Assembly: GCA_021740385.1 (NCBI GenBank)
Contig: JAIOZY010000034.1
Span: 1-57,622 of the forward strand
Reading direction: 5' to 3'
Source: Prolixibacteraceae bacterium
Lineage (GTDB): Bacteria; Bacteroidota; Bacteroidia; Bacteroidales; Prolixibacteraceae
Length of the DNA stretch: 57,622 nucleotides
Shown in pieces: positions 9,372-17,925 of the stretch (the first letter of the stretch is position 1; every line of letters starts with the position of its first letter). The notes beneath the pieces are model-generated. The model saw only the letters and a program-made list of their open reading frames with translations, made no database searches and was not told where the DNA came from. A program made the translations under genes and the position numbers.

Positions 9372-9438
9372 TTCAAAAACCTCCGTTGCCAAATCCCGAT
9401 TCTGATCGGGACGGGTCTACCAATTCCGCCATCCGGGC
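9372..9438 (-). pseudogene. tRNA-Leu-derived pseudo-tRNA with palindromic anticodon arm
   Basis: The minus strand begins GCCCGGATGGCGGAATTGGT, a good tRNA-Leu acceptor and D arm. The anticodon arm is the palindrome TCCCGAT-CAGA-ATCGGGA, which keeps a CAG triplet, as in tRNA-Leu(CAG), at its centre. After TTTGGCAAC of the variable arm the sequence decays: there is no T arm and no 3' acceptor strand. Compared with the intact tRNA-Leu about 112 bp downstream, 5' sequence is kept and 3' sequence is lost. Confidence 0.65.
9394..9411. repeat. 18-bp palindrome in pseudo-tRNA-Leu 1
   Basis: TCCCGAT-TCTG-ATCGGGA: 7-bp perfect stem, 4-nt loop. The arms are identical to those of the palindrome at 76-93. 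Confidence 0.85.
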
Positions 9439-9484
9439 ATTCCTTAATTGCACTTTGGCTGGTTCGACAGCTTTACTAATTGTG

Positions 9485-9527
9485 AAGCGATGTCTACCCC
9501 CCGAAACATCGGGGCCGCCACTCGGGC
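9485..9527 (-). pseudogene. tRNA-Leu-derived fragment with a palindrome in the D loop
   Basis: The minus strand reads GCCCGAGTGGCGG, the exact start of the intact tRNA-Leu. Then CCCCGATGTTTCGGGG stands in place of the D-loop AATT, and tRNA sequence resumes with GGTAGAC before decaying. It is the first of three tRNA-Leu-like units after the promoter element at 9547-9554. Confidence 0.6.
9499..9514. repeat. 16-bp palindrome in pseudo-tRNA-Leu 2
   Basis: CCCCGA-AACA-TCGGGG: perfect 6-bp stem with a 4-nt loop, placed between two D-arm segments that are contiguous (apart from AATT) in the intact tRNA. Confidence 0.8.
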
Positions 9528-9546
9528 ATTTTTGGAATTGGGTGTG

Positions 9547-9554
9547 CAAATATA
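9547..9554 (-). promoter_or_regulatory. Probable -7 element for the tRNA-Leu series
   Basis: On the minus strand TATATTTG matches the Bacteroidota TAnnTTTG -7 box. It lies 20 nt before the first pseudo-tRNA, so transcription would start just ahead of the damaged copies and run through the intact tRNA-Leu. No clear -33 TTTG box is seen. Confidence 0.5.
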
Positions 9555-9625
9555 GCTTAATTTTCGTTTTTGAAAAACACCCGTGAAAGGTTTTACCCCA
9601 TTTTGAAAAACAACAGGCTTACAGT

Positions 9626-10015
9626 TTAATTAAACTTCAGGCCATCAAACGACATCAGATCCAGCTTCCCTTGCTTCATGTAACCCAAAGCTTTCTCAAC
9701 TTCGTACCGGCTTTTGTTGTACTTATGACTCGCTTTAGCCCATTTGATATACTTGTCTTCCAACAGCGGAACACTTTCCGTAACTTTCAATTTACCAATG
9801 GCCCAAACCGTACGGTTCATGGTTCTAACATCGATGGTTGTATCCTGCATTTGCACAATCAGCGCTTCGCGCGCAGGGCAATTGTATTTTTCGGCAGCCG
9901 CTGTTCCTGTTTCAACAAGGCTCTTTTTAATCTGCCTTTTTGACCAGAAAAAAGAACCGGCAAGCAGTATAAGACCTGCAATGCATGCAATTAATAAAAT
10001 TTTCAGGATTTTCAT
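9626..10015 (-). CDS. Hypothetical protein with N-terminal membrane anchor and HEAT-like repeats
   Basis: No specific function is recognised. From the ATG at 10015 it has a hydrophobic segment (ILLIACIAGLILLAGSFFW) that could be a membrane anchor or uncleaved signal. A roughly 100-residue outer domain follows with a HEAT/armadillo feel: MNRTVWAIGKLKVTESVPLL and a second helix pair YEVEKALGYMKQGKLDLM. A start ten codons upstream would put basic residues before the anchor and is less likely. It is divergent from dtd and appears to be a single gene. Confidence 0.55.
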   Translation of the reverse strand: MKILKILLIACIAGLILLAGSFFWSKRQIKKSLVETGTAAAEKYNCPAREALIVQMQDTTIDVRTMNRTVWAIGKLKVTESVPLLEDKYIKWAKASHKYNKSRYEVEKALGYMKQGKLDLMSFDGLKFN

Positions 10016-10114
10016 TTTAAATTTGAATTTGGTTATCAGCAACATAACGCTTTATTAGCCCAAATATTTTCTTTTAGACAGAATTCGATATAGTTTTGAA
10101 AGAAAATTTTAAAA

Positions 10115-10567
10115 ATGCGTGTTTTAATTCAAAAAGTGTCGCGGGCATCGGTAAAAGTTGAGGGAGAAATTGTATCGTCGATAGGCGCAGGACTGCTGGT
10201 TCTGGTAGGCGTGGAAGATGCCGATACCGAGGAAGACATTACCTGGTTGTGCCGGAAAATTGTGCAGCTACGGATTTTTAACGATGAAAATGGTATTATG
10301 AACCGTTCGGTGCTTGATACCGGGGGCGATGCTATTGTGGTAAGCCAGTTCACCCTTCATGCACAGGTTAAAAAGGGAAACCGCCCTTCGTATATCAAAG
10401 CCGCAAAACCCGATGTTGCCATACCCATGTATGAAAAATTCTGCGAACAGCTCTCGGCAAACCTCGGCAAATCCGTTGGCTGTGGCAAATTTGGTGGATA
10501 TATGGCCGTAGAACTGATTAACGACGGGCCGGTTACCATTTGGATCGATTCAAAAAACAAAGAATAG
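10115..10567 (+). CDS. dtd: D-aminoacyl-tRNA deacylase
   Basis: Hydrolyses D-aminoacyl-tRNAs and mischarged glycyl-tRNA(Ala), keeping D-amino acids out of translation. At 150 aa it has the normal length. The two catalytic signatures are present: SQFTLHA around residues 77-83, with the nucleophile Thr, and NDGPVT around 137-142, the Gly-cisPro motif. A methyltransferase gene starts 6 bp after its stop and a MazG-like gene overlaps that one, so the three are likely co-transcribed. Confidence 0.96.
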   Translation: MRVLIQKVSRASVKVEGEIVSSIGAGLLVLVGVEDADTEEDITWLCRKIVQLRIFNDENGIMNRSVLDTGGDAIVVSQFTLHAQVKKGNRPSYIKAAKPDVAIPMYEKFCEQLSANLGKSVGCGKFGGYMAVELINDGPVTIWIDSKNKE

Positions 10568-10572
10568 TGCCC

Positions 10573-11208
10573 ATGAAAGAATTTTGGGAAAATCTGTTTC
10601 AGGAACGTGAAATGATTTGGGGAGATCAACCTGCCGATTCTGCAATTATCACAGCAGATAGCTTTTATAAAAATCATTTTTCCGAAGTACTGATACCGGG
10701 AATAGGTTATGGCCGGAATATTGGCCCTTTTGCAGAAAAGGGAATATTGGTTACAGGCATTGAAATTTCATGCAACGCACTCGAAATTCTTAAAAAACAA
10801 TACCCTGAAGCAGAAACTTATTGTAGTTCAGTACTCGATTTCCCAAATGCTGATCAGAAATACGATGGTATTTACTGTTATGCTTTGCTACATCTTTTTA
10901 ATTTTTTTGAAAGGAAAAAGCTGCTGAAAACCTATTACGAACAATTGAACAAGGGCGGGGAAATGGTTTTTGCGGTAATTGCCATCGAATCGCCACTCTT
11001 TAAAACTGGCCGAAAAATTGGAAAAAACAGGAAGCGACTTTATAATGAGTTGAATGTATTTTTTTACGACAATCAATCAATCGAACAGGAATTCTCAGGT
11101 ATTGGCCTCTCAGAATATCATGATATGGACGAACCTGTGAAATTCTTACCCGATAAGCCAGTGATGAAATTTAAATACATCATCTGCAAAAAAAGAAGAC
11201 ATGAATGA
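10573..11208 (+). CDS. Class I SAM-dependent methyltransferase (TehB-like)
   Basis: A 211-aa Rossmann-fold methyltransferase. The SAM-binding glycine motif is IPGIGYGRNIGPFAEKG near residue 40, followed by an acidic GIEIS for the ribose. The ATG at 10573 is chosen because it gives MKEFWENLF, a usual start for this group, and lies just after the dtd stop; an earlier in-frame ATG lies inside dtd. The substrate is unknown; relatives of TehB and thiopurine methyltransferase handle small toxic molecules. The stop overlaps the next start by 8 bp. Confidence 0.8.
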   Translation: MKEFWENLFQEREMIWGDQPADSAIITADSFYKNHFSEVLIPGIGYGRNIGPFAEKGILVTGIEISCNALEILKKQYPEAETYCSSVLDFPNADQKYDGIYCYALLHLFNFFERKKLLKTYYEQLNKGGEMVFAVIAIESPLFKTGRKIGKNRKRLYNELNVFFYDNQSIEQEFSGIGLSEYHDMDEPVKFLPDKPVMKFKYIICKKRRHE

Positions 11209-11536
11209 AATATCTATTAAAGATGCGCAACAGCAAGTTAACAACTGGATTAAAACCATTGGAGTACGCTATTTCGGCGAACTGACAAACATGGCCATCC
11301 TTACCGAAGAGGTTGGGGAACTGGCACGCATCATGGCCCGTAAATACGGTGATCAGTCGTTCAAGGAAAATGAAAGCGCCGAAAACATGGCCGATGAAAT
11401 GGCCGATATTTTGTGGGTGCTGATTTGTCTGGCCAACCAAACCGGCGTTGACCTTCAAGAAGCTTTTATTAGGAATATCCAGAAAAAAACAAAGCGTGAT
11501 AAAGACAGGCATAAGCAAAATCCGAAATTGGAATAA
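11201..11536 (+). CDS. MazG-like nucleotide pyrophosphohydrolase
   Basis: Single-domain MazG/dUTPase-like all-alpha NTP pyrophosphohydrolase of 111 aa. The metal-binding acidic motif is split in the usual way: LTEEVGELA near residues 29-37 and NMADEMADILW near 64-74. It would sanitise the nucleotide pool by converting NTPs or dNTPs to monophosphates. The start overlaps the methyltransferase stop by 8 bp, indicating translational coupling. The Lys-rich C-terminus (QKKTKRDKDRHKQN) is common in short MazG homologues. Confidence 0.85.
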   Translation: MNEISIKDAQQQVNNWIKTIGVRYFGELTNMAILTEEVGELARIMARKYGDQSFKENESAENMADEMADILWVLICLANQTGVDLQEAFIRNIQKKTKRDKDRHKQNPKLE

Positions 11537-11569
11537 AGGATTTTAAGGGCATGAATTGATTTTGTAAAT

Positions 11570-11737
11570 TTGAGGAAAATTGCTTTGAACTATTCTGAAT
11601 TGGCGAATAAGATTGATGCCCTCGAAGATAAGTACGACAAACAATTCGGCGAGGTTTTTCAAGCTTTACGCTATTTAATTGATCCCCCCAAAAAGGAAAG
11701 AAGGAAAATAGGATATACTGCAAATAACGATAATTGA
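11570..11737 (+). pseudogene. C-terminal remnant of an ORF6N (KilA-N-like) protein
   Basis: An open frame without an ATG encodes about 50 residues, including ELANKIDALEDKYDKQFGEV and then RYLIDPPKKERRKIGY. This resembles the coiled tail of Bacteroidota ORF6N-domain proteins, which normally follows an N-terminal DNA-binding domain. No such domain is found upstream, where MazG ends and stops intervene. It is best read as the 3' stub of a lost mobile-element or phage-type gene. Identification is from memory of the family and is moderately sure. Confidence 0.5.
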
Positions 11738-11742
11738 ATATT

Positions 11743-12603
11743 ATGACAAGCGAACCATTTTCAATTGACCATCAACAACTAAAAAGCGATTTAAATACCA
11801 TTTTTACCAACGCGAAAACCATACATAATACCCCGGAAAATAAAAAAATGGCGTTATCACTCATCGATTTAACCACACTAAATTCGACCGATACGGTTGA
11901 GCAGGTAAAAGCATTCACCGAAAAAGTAAACCGCTTTCCCGATGAATTTCCCGATCTGGAAAATGTAGCGGCCATTTGTGTTTATCCCAACATGGTGAAA
12001 ACAGTGGAAGAAACCCTGCAACTTCCCGAGGTGAACATTGCATCGGTTTCGGGCGGTTTTCCTTCATCGATGACGTTTACCAAAGTTAAGGTTGAAGAAA
12101 CAAAGCAGGCACTGAAAGCCGGAGCCGATGAAATTGATATCGTGCTTGCACTTAGTCGTTTTTTGGCCGGAGATTACCAGGAAGCCCACAACGAAATTGC
12201 TGCCATTAAAGCAACCATGGGCGATGCTCACTTGAAAGTAATTCTTGAAACCGGGGCGCTCGAAACACCCGAAAATATTTGGAAAGCTTCGCTACTGGCC
12301 ATGAATGCCGGGGCCGATTTTATTAAAACTTCAACCGGGAAAATGACACCGGCTGCAACACCCGAAGCAGCCTATGTAATGTGCCTTGCCATTGCCTTTC
12401 ATCACAAACAAACCGGACAAAAAATCGGCTTCAAACCAGCAGGTGGCATTTCAACCGCCGAAGATGCACTGGTTTACCTGTCGATTGTGAAAGAAGTTTT
12501 AGGCGATGAATGGCTTAACCCGCAACTGTTCCGGATTGGCGCCAGCCGGCTTGCCAACAATTTACTGTCGGATATTAGCGGGAAAGAAGTAAAATATTTT
12601 TAA
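11743..12603 (+). CDS. deoC: Deoxyribose-phosphate aldolase
   Basis: Splits 2-deoxyribose-5-phosphate into glyceraldehyde-3-phosphate and acetaldehyde in deoxynucleoside catabolism. The Schiff-base lysine lies in FIKTSTGKMTPAAT around residue 198, and a second conserved lysine is in IGFKPAGGIST around 228. At 286 aa it is longer than E. coli DeoC (259), with a longer N-terminal arm as in other Bacteroidota. The ATG at 11743 is preferred; a TTG three codons upstream overlaps the ORF6N remnant's end. Confidence 0.94.
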   Translation: MTSEPFSIDHQQLKSDLNTIFTNAKTIHNTPENKKMALSLIDLTTLNSTDTVEQVKAFTEKVNRFPDEFPDLENVAAICVYPNMVKTVEETLQLPEVNIASVSGGFPSSMTFTKVKVEETKQALKAGADEIDIVLALSRFLAGDYQEAHNEIAAIKATMGDAHLKVILETGALETPENIWKASLLAMNAGADFIKTSTGKMTPAATPEAAYVMCLAIAFHHKQTGQKIGFKPAGGISTAEDALVYLSIVKEVLGDEWLNPQLFRIGASRLANNLLSDISGKEVKYF

Positions 12604-12671
12604 AGAGAATATGATTGATTATTAAAAAAATGGCGAATTCTATTCAGTTCATTCAGTTAACTCGGTTCATT

Positions 12672-12697
12672 CCTGCCTTTGTTAAAACTACGGCAGG
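12672..12697. repeat. Imperfect inverted repeat upstream of lplA
   Basis: CCTGCC and GGCAGG enclose 14 nt, preceded by short direct repeats based on TTCATTC/TCAGTTC. It could terminate deoC transcription, but no T tract follows. Confidence 0.35.
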
Positions 12698-12734
12698 CAT
12701 ACAGTTTATTCAATAATTTCAATCCATTCAATCC

Positions 12735-13706
12735 ATGCGTTGCATCTTGTCACCATTAATCGACCCGGCCTTTAACCTGGCAGCCGAAGAATCTCTTTTC
12801 AGAAATTCGGATGATGACCTTCTTTTACTATACATCAACTCGCCCTCGGTGGTTGTTGGCAAACATCAGAATGCACTGGCCGAAGTCGATCCATGGTTTT
12901 TATACGAAAACAACATTCCGGTTTTACGCAGGCTTTCGGGCGGCGGCACGGTTTATCACGATTTGGGTAACCTCAATTTTTCGTTTCACAAAACGGTCGA
13001 TGACCCGGCAAAGATTTCTTTTTCGGTATTCACCCAACCGGTGGCCGAAGCATTGAAAAAAATGGGCATTCCTGCCGAAATGAATAAACGAAACGACATA
13101 ATCGTCGATGGTTTTAAAGTTTCGGGCCATGCCGAACATGTGTTCCGCAAACGGGTACTTAGCCACGGCACTCTTTTGTTTAACACCAATACCGAAAACC
13201 TGTCGAAAGCCCTGCGCACCATTCCGGGAATATATTCAGGCAAGGGCATAAAATCGATACCCAGCAAAGTAACTAACCTTTCGGGCTTCCTGAAAAAACC
13301 TTTATCGATACACGAATTTACAAACAAGTTGCTGTCGCATTTTTCCGGGTCAAATGATTCCATACAAGCTTTTTCGGTATCAGAAACTGAAAACGTTGAA
13401 AAACTGGCCAACGAAAAATACCGCAACTGGGAATGGAATTACGGTTATTCACCGGCTTATGATTTTCATAAAAAAGGCATGCTGAACCACGAAAATCCTT
13501 TTACCTGCAAGCTTCATGTTGAAAAAGGGATTATTACCGAAGCAGGCATTGAGGGCAAAAAACGTCCACCGTGGTTACTTACAATCGAAAAAAAGTTGCC
13601 CGGGTTCCGGCACGAAATTGAAACATTAAAAAATTTTATCGAGGCCAATGCCCGAAACACAATTCCGACAAAAGACACGGAAGCCCTACTGCAGAGTTTG
13701 CTCTGA
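12735..13706 (+). CDS. lplA: Lipoate-protein ligase
   Basis: Attaches lipoate to E2 and GcvH subunits through a lipoyl-AMP intermediate. VVVGKHQNALAEVD near residue 35 and RRLSGGGTVYHDLGNLNFSF near 60-80 form the lipoate and ATP pocket. NDIIVDGFKVSGHAEH near 117 carries the catalytic lysine. A C-terminal accessory domain (residues about 240-323, with NWEWNYGYSPAY) is present, so it is a full two-domain ligase. It stands alone, convergent with the STN-protease operon. Confidence 0.93.
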   Translation: MRCILSPLIDPAFNLAAEESLFRNSDDDLLLLYINSPSVVVGKHQNALAEVDPWFLYENNIPVLRRLSGGGTVYHDLGNLNFSFHKTVDDPAKISFSVFTQPVAEALKKMGIPAEMNKRNDIIVDGFKVSGHAEHVFRKRVLSHGTLLFNTNTENLSKALRTIPGIYSGKGIKSIPSKVTNLSGFLKKPLSIHEFTNKLLSHFSGSNDSIQAFSVSETENVEKLANEKYRNWEWNYGYSPAYDFHKKGMLNHENPFTCKLHVEKGIITEAGIEGKKRPPWLLTIEKKLPGFRHEIETLKNFIEANARNTIPTKDTEALLQSLL

Positions 13707-13785
13707 CCGGCATGAAAATATTTTTGTAGTTTTTATGCTCTACTCATTTCCAGAACCTTAAGCCGGCTGTGTGATAAAAATCCGC

Positions 13786-16317
13786 TTACCGTTCTTTTGT
13801 TGAGAATGTGCTGATTTGATGGTGCCTTACCCCGTTCTCCGAAATCACTTCCACCCGAACCACGTATTCAGTCCTTATTTCGTTGGCTTTCAGGTGAAGT
13901 TCAATTTTCCCGTCTTCACCAGGAACCAGATCGTTTCCCCAGAACAAAGTGGTTTGGTATTTCCATACATTGGCGGACACCGCAGATGCATCGAAAAACG
14001 ATTTAGCCTGAAAACCTTGTTCATTTTGAGTTTTGGGTAAAAAATCCTCGGGCTTTTGACGGGTGGTAATTTCGATAATCCCTACCGAATTAAGTCCTGT
14101 ATACTTTTGTATATCAACTGCATTTGTGCTGATATTAATCGATTTCACATCGAAAGGGTTTATCGAATTCAGTACCGTTATATCGGTACCCATTTTCTGG
14201 CCATCGATCACAATAAGTGCCCCCGACTGGAAATTTAATGAATTGCTTGAGCCGTAAAAAACAATTTGATTTCCATCGAGTCGGAAAGGTTTGGTCATTT
14301 TTATTACATCGAGAATGCTCGAGCCCGACTGCAACATTTTTTCAGTCCGTGAACCTTTTGATGGCCTTTCGGAATGCGTTTCGCTACCTACAAGTTTTAA
14401 CAAATCGCTGTTAGTATTGCAGTAATTAAAGTACGCATCTTTTTCTAATTCATACCGTGGTTTAAACGATTTTAGCAGTATAAGCTCCTCGAGCGATTCA
14501 TCGAATGTTTGGTTGAGGTGTACGGTATAGGTTTTCTTGCCCGAACTGCTAAATGCCTTGATGGTTACATCGCCCACGTTGCTTATGTCGCCAAAAACAA
14601 ATTGCCCTTTTTCGTTTGTTGTGGCCGTTGCCAGTGTAAGGTTGTTTTGCTGTAAAGCCATAACCGTTGCATTGGCAACAGGCTGCCGGTTTTTATCGGT
14701 AACGTAACCGCTGATTGTTTTTGACCGAACGGGCTTAAACAACTCATCGCCTGAAAGGATGTTTTCCAGATCAAAATATTTGTATTCATTGGCAATGAGT
14801 TCCAGATTGGTTAAATAAATATCAAGAACGGTTTCAGGAACAGGCGATTTGAGCGGATATTTTAGAAAAGAATGGTATTCATAATCGGCGGGGTCAAACA
14901 ACGTGTACTTATCTACAATGCTTACATCGGTCACCGAACTGCCGAACTTTGAAATAAAATTTGAAATATCCAAAATAACATCCACATCGCCATTGTGTTC
15001 CGAAGGGGTAAAATGGGTCGATATGTCGATGTCGATGTCTTCGTTTGGGGTATTATAAGCCAAACGTTCCGACAAAATACCATCGGTTGAATGAAGTATG
15101 ATGAAGTTAATAATTCCACGTGGCAAGTCGGCAGTTGAAATTTTCATGTTGGTTTTTTTACCAACAGGAAGTTTGTATGCCATTTGAACCGAACCGTTGG
15201 CAATAGCTGCCAGGGTTATGGTATCGTTAATGTACCTGCCGTTTGCCAAAATTGTAACCCGGAGTGTTGAATCTTCGGTTTTTTGAAGGGAAAAAACACA
15301 ACCGTCCACCTCAGCATGGGGAAGTTCAAACGACTGTTTTTTTCCGTAAGCACTTTCAATAACAAAACGGTATTTTTGTGAAGGCACCGGCATCAGGTTA
15401 ATCACGCCATAACCCTTTTTCATCGATTTGCCTATGCCAACCTCGTTGTTCAGTTGGTCGTATACTTTGCCCGATACTTCAATGGGCTCGCCAAACGGGT
15501 TTGTTGCCCTGTAAAGTACACGTTGCAGGTTATGGCCGAGCAATGTGCCCCCCTCGGGATAGAATTCAATTACCAGGTTATCATCGATTGTATAAACCGG
15601 TATTTTACGGTTAATGTTCGATTTACCTGCCGACCTGATATCGAGAAAAAAACCATTACTGACTTTTGATGGCAATTTAAATTCAAATTCCGTTATTTCA
15701 TCCGCTTTAACCGTTAATTTCTCAGAGAATTTTAACTGGTTATAGTCGTAAAGGGCAATTTCAAGCTTTTCGCGCCTACTGCCAGGAGTAATGGCCGTTG
15801 GGCTTATAAGCAATTTAACCTCGTCGCCGGGTTTGTATACCTCACGGTTCATTTTTACATCAAGCAAATAATCGTTCCTGCGCAATGTATTTATGGTTAT
15901 TGCCTTTACTGCCGATAGTGATGCATCGCTTGTTGTAATGGTTTTGGGCGTATAGGCTACAAGAAAAGCGTTTCCTTCGCCTGCCCACGAGGGAATGGTA
16001 ATTTTATTGCTGCAAGTTCCGAGGGTAATCAGGTATTTGTTATCGACAATTACCTGCCCCGATTCGCTCTTGAGCATTACCACCAATTCCGGTTCGTCGG
16101 TAGGGTTTTGGGTAATCGTGTTGTATGCTTCGGCCTTAAACCATATTTTTTCCCCGGGACTGTAAATATCCTTATCGGTTTTAATAAAAACCTTGGTCTT
16201 AGCCATTACGTTACCGGCCAATGCTTCCGATATTTCGTTTATTGTAGTTTTATTTTCCTGCCCTGTTGCTAATAAGGCCAAACATACTGAAATGATTATA
16301 AGTGTTAATGTTCTCAT
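13786..16317 (-). CDS. Macroglobulin-like (MG2) protein with carboxypeptidase-regulatory and TonB-plug domains
   Basis: An 843-aa exported protein with signal peptide MRTLTLIIISVCLALLATGQ. An alpha-2-macroglobulin-type MG2 domain lies near residues 40-135 (TDKDIYSPGEKIWFKAEAYN) and a second similar stretch near 160 (REVYKPGDEVKLLI). Around 530-600 is a carboxypeptidase-regulatory-like fold (SGYVTDKNRQPVANATV), and around 664-750 a TonB-receptor plug-like domain (ALIVIDGQKMGTDITVLNSI) ending in EITTRQ. No beta-barrel follows; instead there is a short beta-sandwich-like tail. It is the last gene of the sigma/FecR-led operon. Role unknown: an extracellular or periplasmic adaptor or protease-interaction protein is inferred. 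Confidence 0.75.
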   Translation of the reverse strand: MRTLTLIIISVCLALLATGQENKTTINEISEALAGNVMAKTKVFIKTDKDIYSPGEKIWFKAEAYNTITQNPTDEPELVVMLKSESGQVIVDNKYLITLGTCSNKITIPSWAGEGNAFLVAYTPKTITTSDASLSAVKAITINTLRRNDYLLDVKMNREVYKPGDEVKLLISPTAITPGSRREKLEIALYDYNQLKFSEKLTVKADEITEFEFKLPSKVSNGFFLDIRSAGKSNINRKIPVYTIDDNLVIEFYPEGGTLLGHNLQRVLYRATNPFGEPIEVSGKVYDQLNNEVGIGKSMKKGYGVINLMPVPSQKYRFVIESAYGKKQSFELPHAEVDGCVFSLQKTEDSTLRVTILANGRYINDTITLAAIANGSVQMAYKLPVGKKTNMKISTADLPRGIINFIILHSTDGILSERLAYNTPNEDIDIDISTHFTPSEHNGDVDVILDISNFISKFGSSVTDVSIVDKYTLFDPADYEYHSFLKYPLKSPVPETVLDIYLTNLELIANEYKYFDLENILSGDELFKPVRSKTISGYVTDKNRQPVANATVMALQQNNLTLATATTNEKGQFVFGDISNVGDVTIKAFSSSGKKTYTVHLNQTFDESLEELILLKSFKPRYELEKDAYFNYCNTNSDLLKLVGSETHSERPSKGSRTEKMLQSGSSILDVIKMTKPFRLDGNQIVFYGSSNSLNFQSGALIVIDGQKMGTDITVLNSINPFDVKSINISTNAVDIQKYTGLNSVGIIEITTRQKPEDFLPKTQNEQGFQAKSFFDASAVSANVWKYQTTLFWGNDLVPGEDGKIELHLKANEIRTEYVVRVEVISENGVRHHQISTFSTKER

Positions 16318-16370
16318 TTTGCTATTTATTAAGATTCTAAAAGTTATCAAAGGTTAATTAAACCTGTTAT

Positions 16371-17894
16371 TCAATCACTGCCAACAACAATTATATCTTT
16401 GCTGTCGAAATTTTTAATGGCATATTCCAGCTCATCTTCGGGTTTAATCACGTTATAGCCTTCCCAAAAGTCCTTGTCATAACCGGTTATTTTTTCGGTA
16501 AAGAATTCATTGGGCCTGAAAATTTCTTTGCGGCTGAAATGTTGCAAATCTCCTTTTTCAATATTGGTAACCAGCATTTCCGAAATACTGTGGAATTTTG
16601 TTTTTTCGCGCTTTTCGCGGTTAACAATTCTTATTTGCATTGAACTTTGAGCCAGGTTTAGGTACCATTTACCTTTAATATATTTATACTGCGCCAGGTA
16701 TTTCAGTTCCGTTGGGATGGCCTTATAATCGCGCGGTTCCTTTTCAATCATCATACGCCGGGCTTGTTTAAGTCCCTTACGGGTGAAGCTGAATTCGACC
16801 CGTGCGAGGGCCCATGTTTCGGTATCGAAAAATAGCTGGCCTTCGTACAACAATTCCCGGAGGTTATAAATGGGTTTGAATGAAATAACGGCTGTTTTTC
16901 TCCCGTCGAGCAAGGTTATTTTCTCAAAATCATATCGGTACATATCCCTAAATTCATCATTAATAAAACTTTCGTGGTTTTTAACAATGTCGAGCCGGGT
17001 TATGTAATAGGGCCCGCCTTTCAACCTGAACCGTATTTCGTTAAAAGGCTGTAAAGCAGCACTTTTCCTTCCCCTCAGAAATTTCACATGATCGTTTCTT
17101 ATTGTGTTGCCATAAGGAGCCTTTAAAACATTCAGCACGGCTTCCGAAACATCGGTATAAACATCGTTTTCTTTGATTATTTCACGGTAGTAGGTTGTAA
17201 AAAGCGTGTATTCTGTTTCGTAATTATCACGCAAATTATTGGTATAACGCCCGAGTACTTCAAGCGGATCGTAATGGGTAACATCAATGGACCTTAGCTT
17301 GTATGTTTTTTCGGCAAGCTTTATATGCAGGCCCGAACTGTTAACAGTATCGAGCGGCATATTGAAAGGTGCATAACCAAGGCACGAAAACCGAAGTGTA
17401 TCGTTGAAATACTTTTCCGGTATTTTTATCAGAAACTTTCCGTCTTTATTCGAAATGGTTCCAACAGCACTGCCAAGCAAAGCAATGTTGCAAAACGGAA
17501 CAGGCTCGTTGTTTTTCGCCCCGGTAACCGTACCACCAATTATGTGATAGGGCTCTGTTTTTGCTTTTTCTTTCACCTTAACGGGATAAAAAATTATTTG
17601 ATCGTTGAGGGCATAATAGGCCACTATTTCCGGATCGATCAAAGCAGTAATTACCGCGTACATGGTCGTTTTTTGCGAATCGGGTTTTACCCGTTCATTT
17701 GCCCCCAGCAGTTCAGGGTTGTATGAAAAATGAATGCCTGTTTTTCGGGTGATTGTATCGAGCAGGGCTGCTTTGGTTACAGAATCGGGTGAAAACGTTA
17801 ATTCATACGTAAGGATATCGCTGCCGGTCTGGCCGTTCGACCGAACAGCCAGCAGCAGCAACCAAATTCCCATAATGTATATAAACGTTCTCAC
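16371..17894 (-). CDS. STN and carboxypeptidase-regulatory domain protein
   Basis: A 507-aa exported protein starting at GTG, with signal peptide ending near SNGQ. An STN-like (secretin/TonB short N-terminal) domain covers about residues 35-105. A CarboxypepD_reg-like beta-sandwich follows at about 117-200 (VTGAKNNEPVPFCNIALLG). The remaining 300 residues form a domain of unknown function found in Bacteroidota proteins, rich in charged beta strands (RVEFSFTRKGLKQARRM), with no barrel. It lies between the STN protease and the MG2 protein. STN domains normally pass a signal from TonB receptors to FecR, so a sensing role is inferred. Confidence 0.72.
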   Translation of the reverse strand: MRTFIYIMGIWLLLLAVRSNGQTGSDILTYELTFSPDSVTKAALLDTITRKTGIHFSYNPELLGANERVKPDSQKTTMYAVITALIDPEIVAYYALNDQIIFYPVKVKEKAKTEPYHIIGGTVTGAKNNEPVPFCNIALLGSAVGTISNKDGKFLIKIPEKYFNDTLRFSCLGYAPFNMPLDTVNSSGLHIKLAEKTYKLRSIDVTHYDPLEVLGRYTNNLRDNYETEYTLFTTYYREIIKENDVYTDVSEAVLNVLKAPYGNTIRNDHVKFLRGRKSAALQPFNEIRFRLKGGPYYITRLDIVKNHESFINDEFRDMYRYDFEKITLLDGRKTAVISFKPIYNLRELLYEGQLFFDTETWALARVEFSFTRKGLKQARRMMIEKEPRDYKAIPTELKYLAQYKYIKGKWYLNLAQSSMQIRIVNREKREKTKFHSISEMLVTNIEKGDLQHFSRKEIFRPNEFFTEKITGYDKDFWEGYNVIKPEDELEYAIKNFDSKDIIVVGSD

Positions 17895-17925
17895 AACTAA
17901 TTACTTTTTTTAGTTCCGTGTAAAG

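Noticed and set aside
9372-9438. Functional tRNA-Leu (CAG)
   Set aside because: The anticodon arm would have a 6-nt loop, and the T arm and 3' acceptor strand are missing.
9131-9586. 151-codon open frame on the plus strand
   Set aside because: It runs antisense through the tRNA-Leu gene and its pseudo copies and has no protein-like composition.
15454-15669. Short frames opposite the MG2/plug gene
   Set aside because: Antisense shadows of a long coding region, with no start context and no homology.
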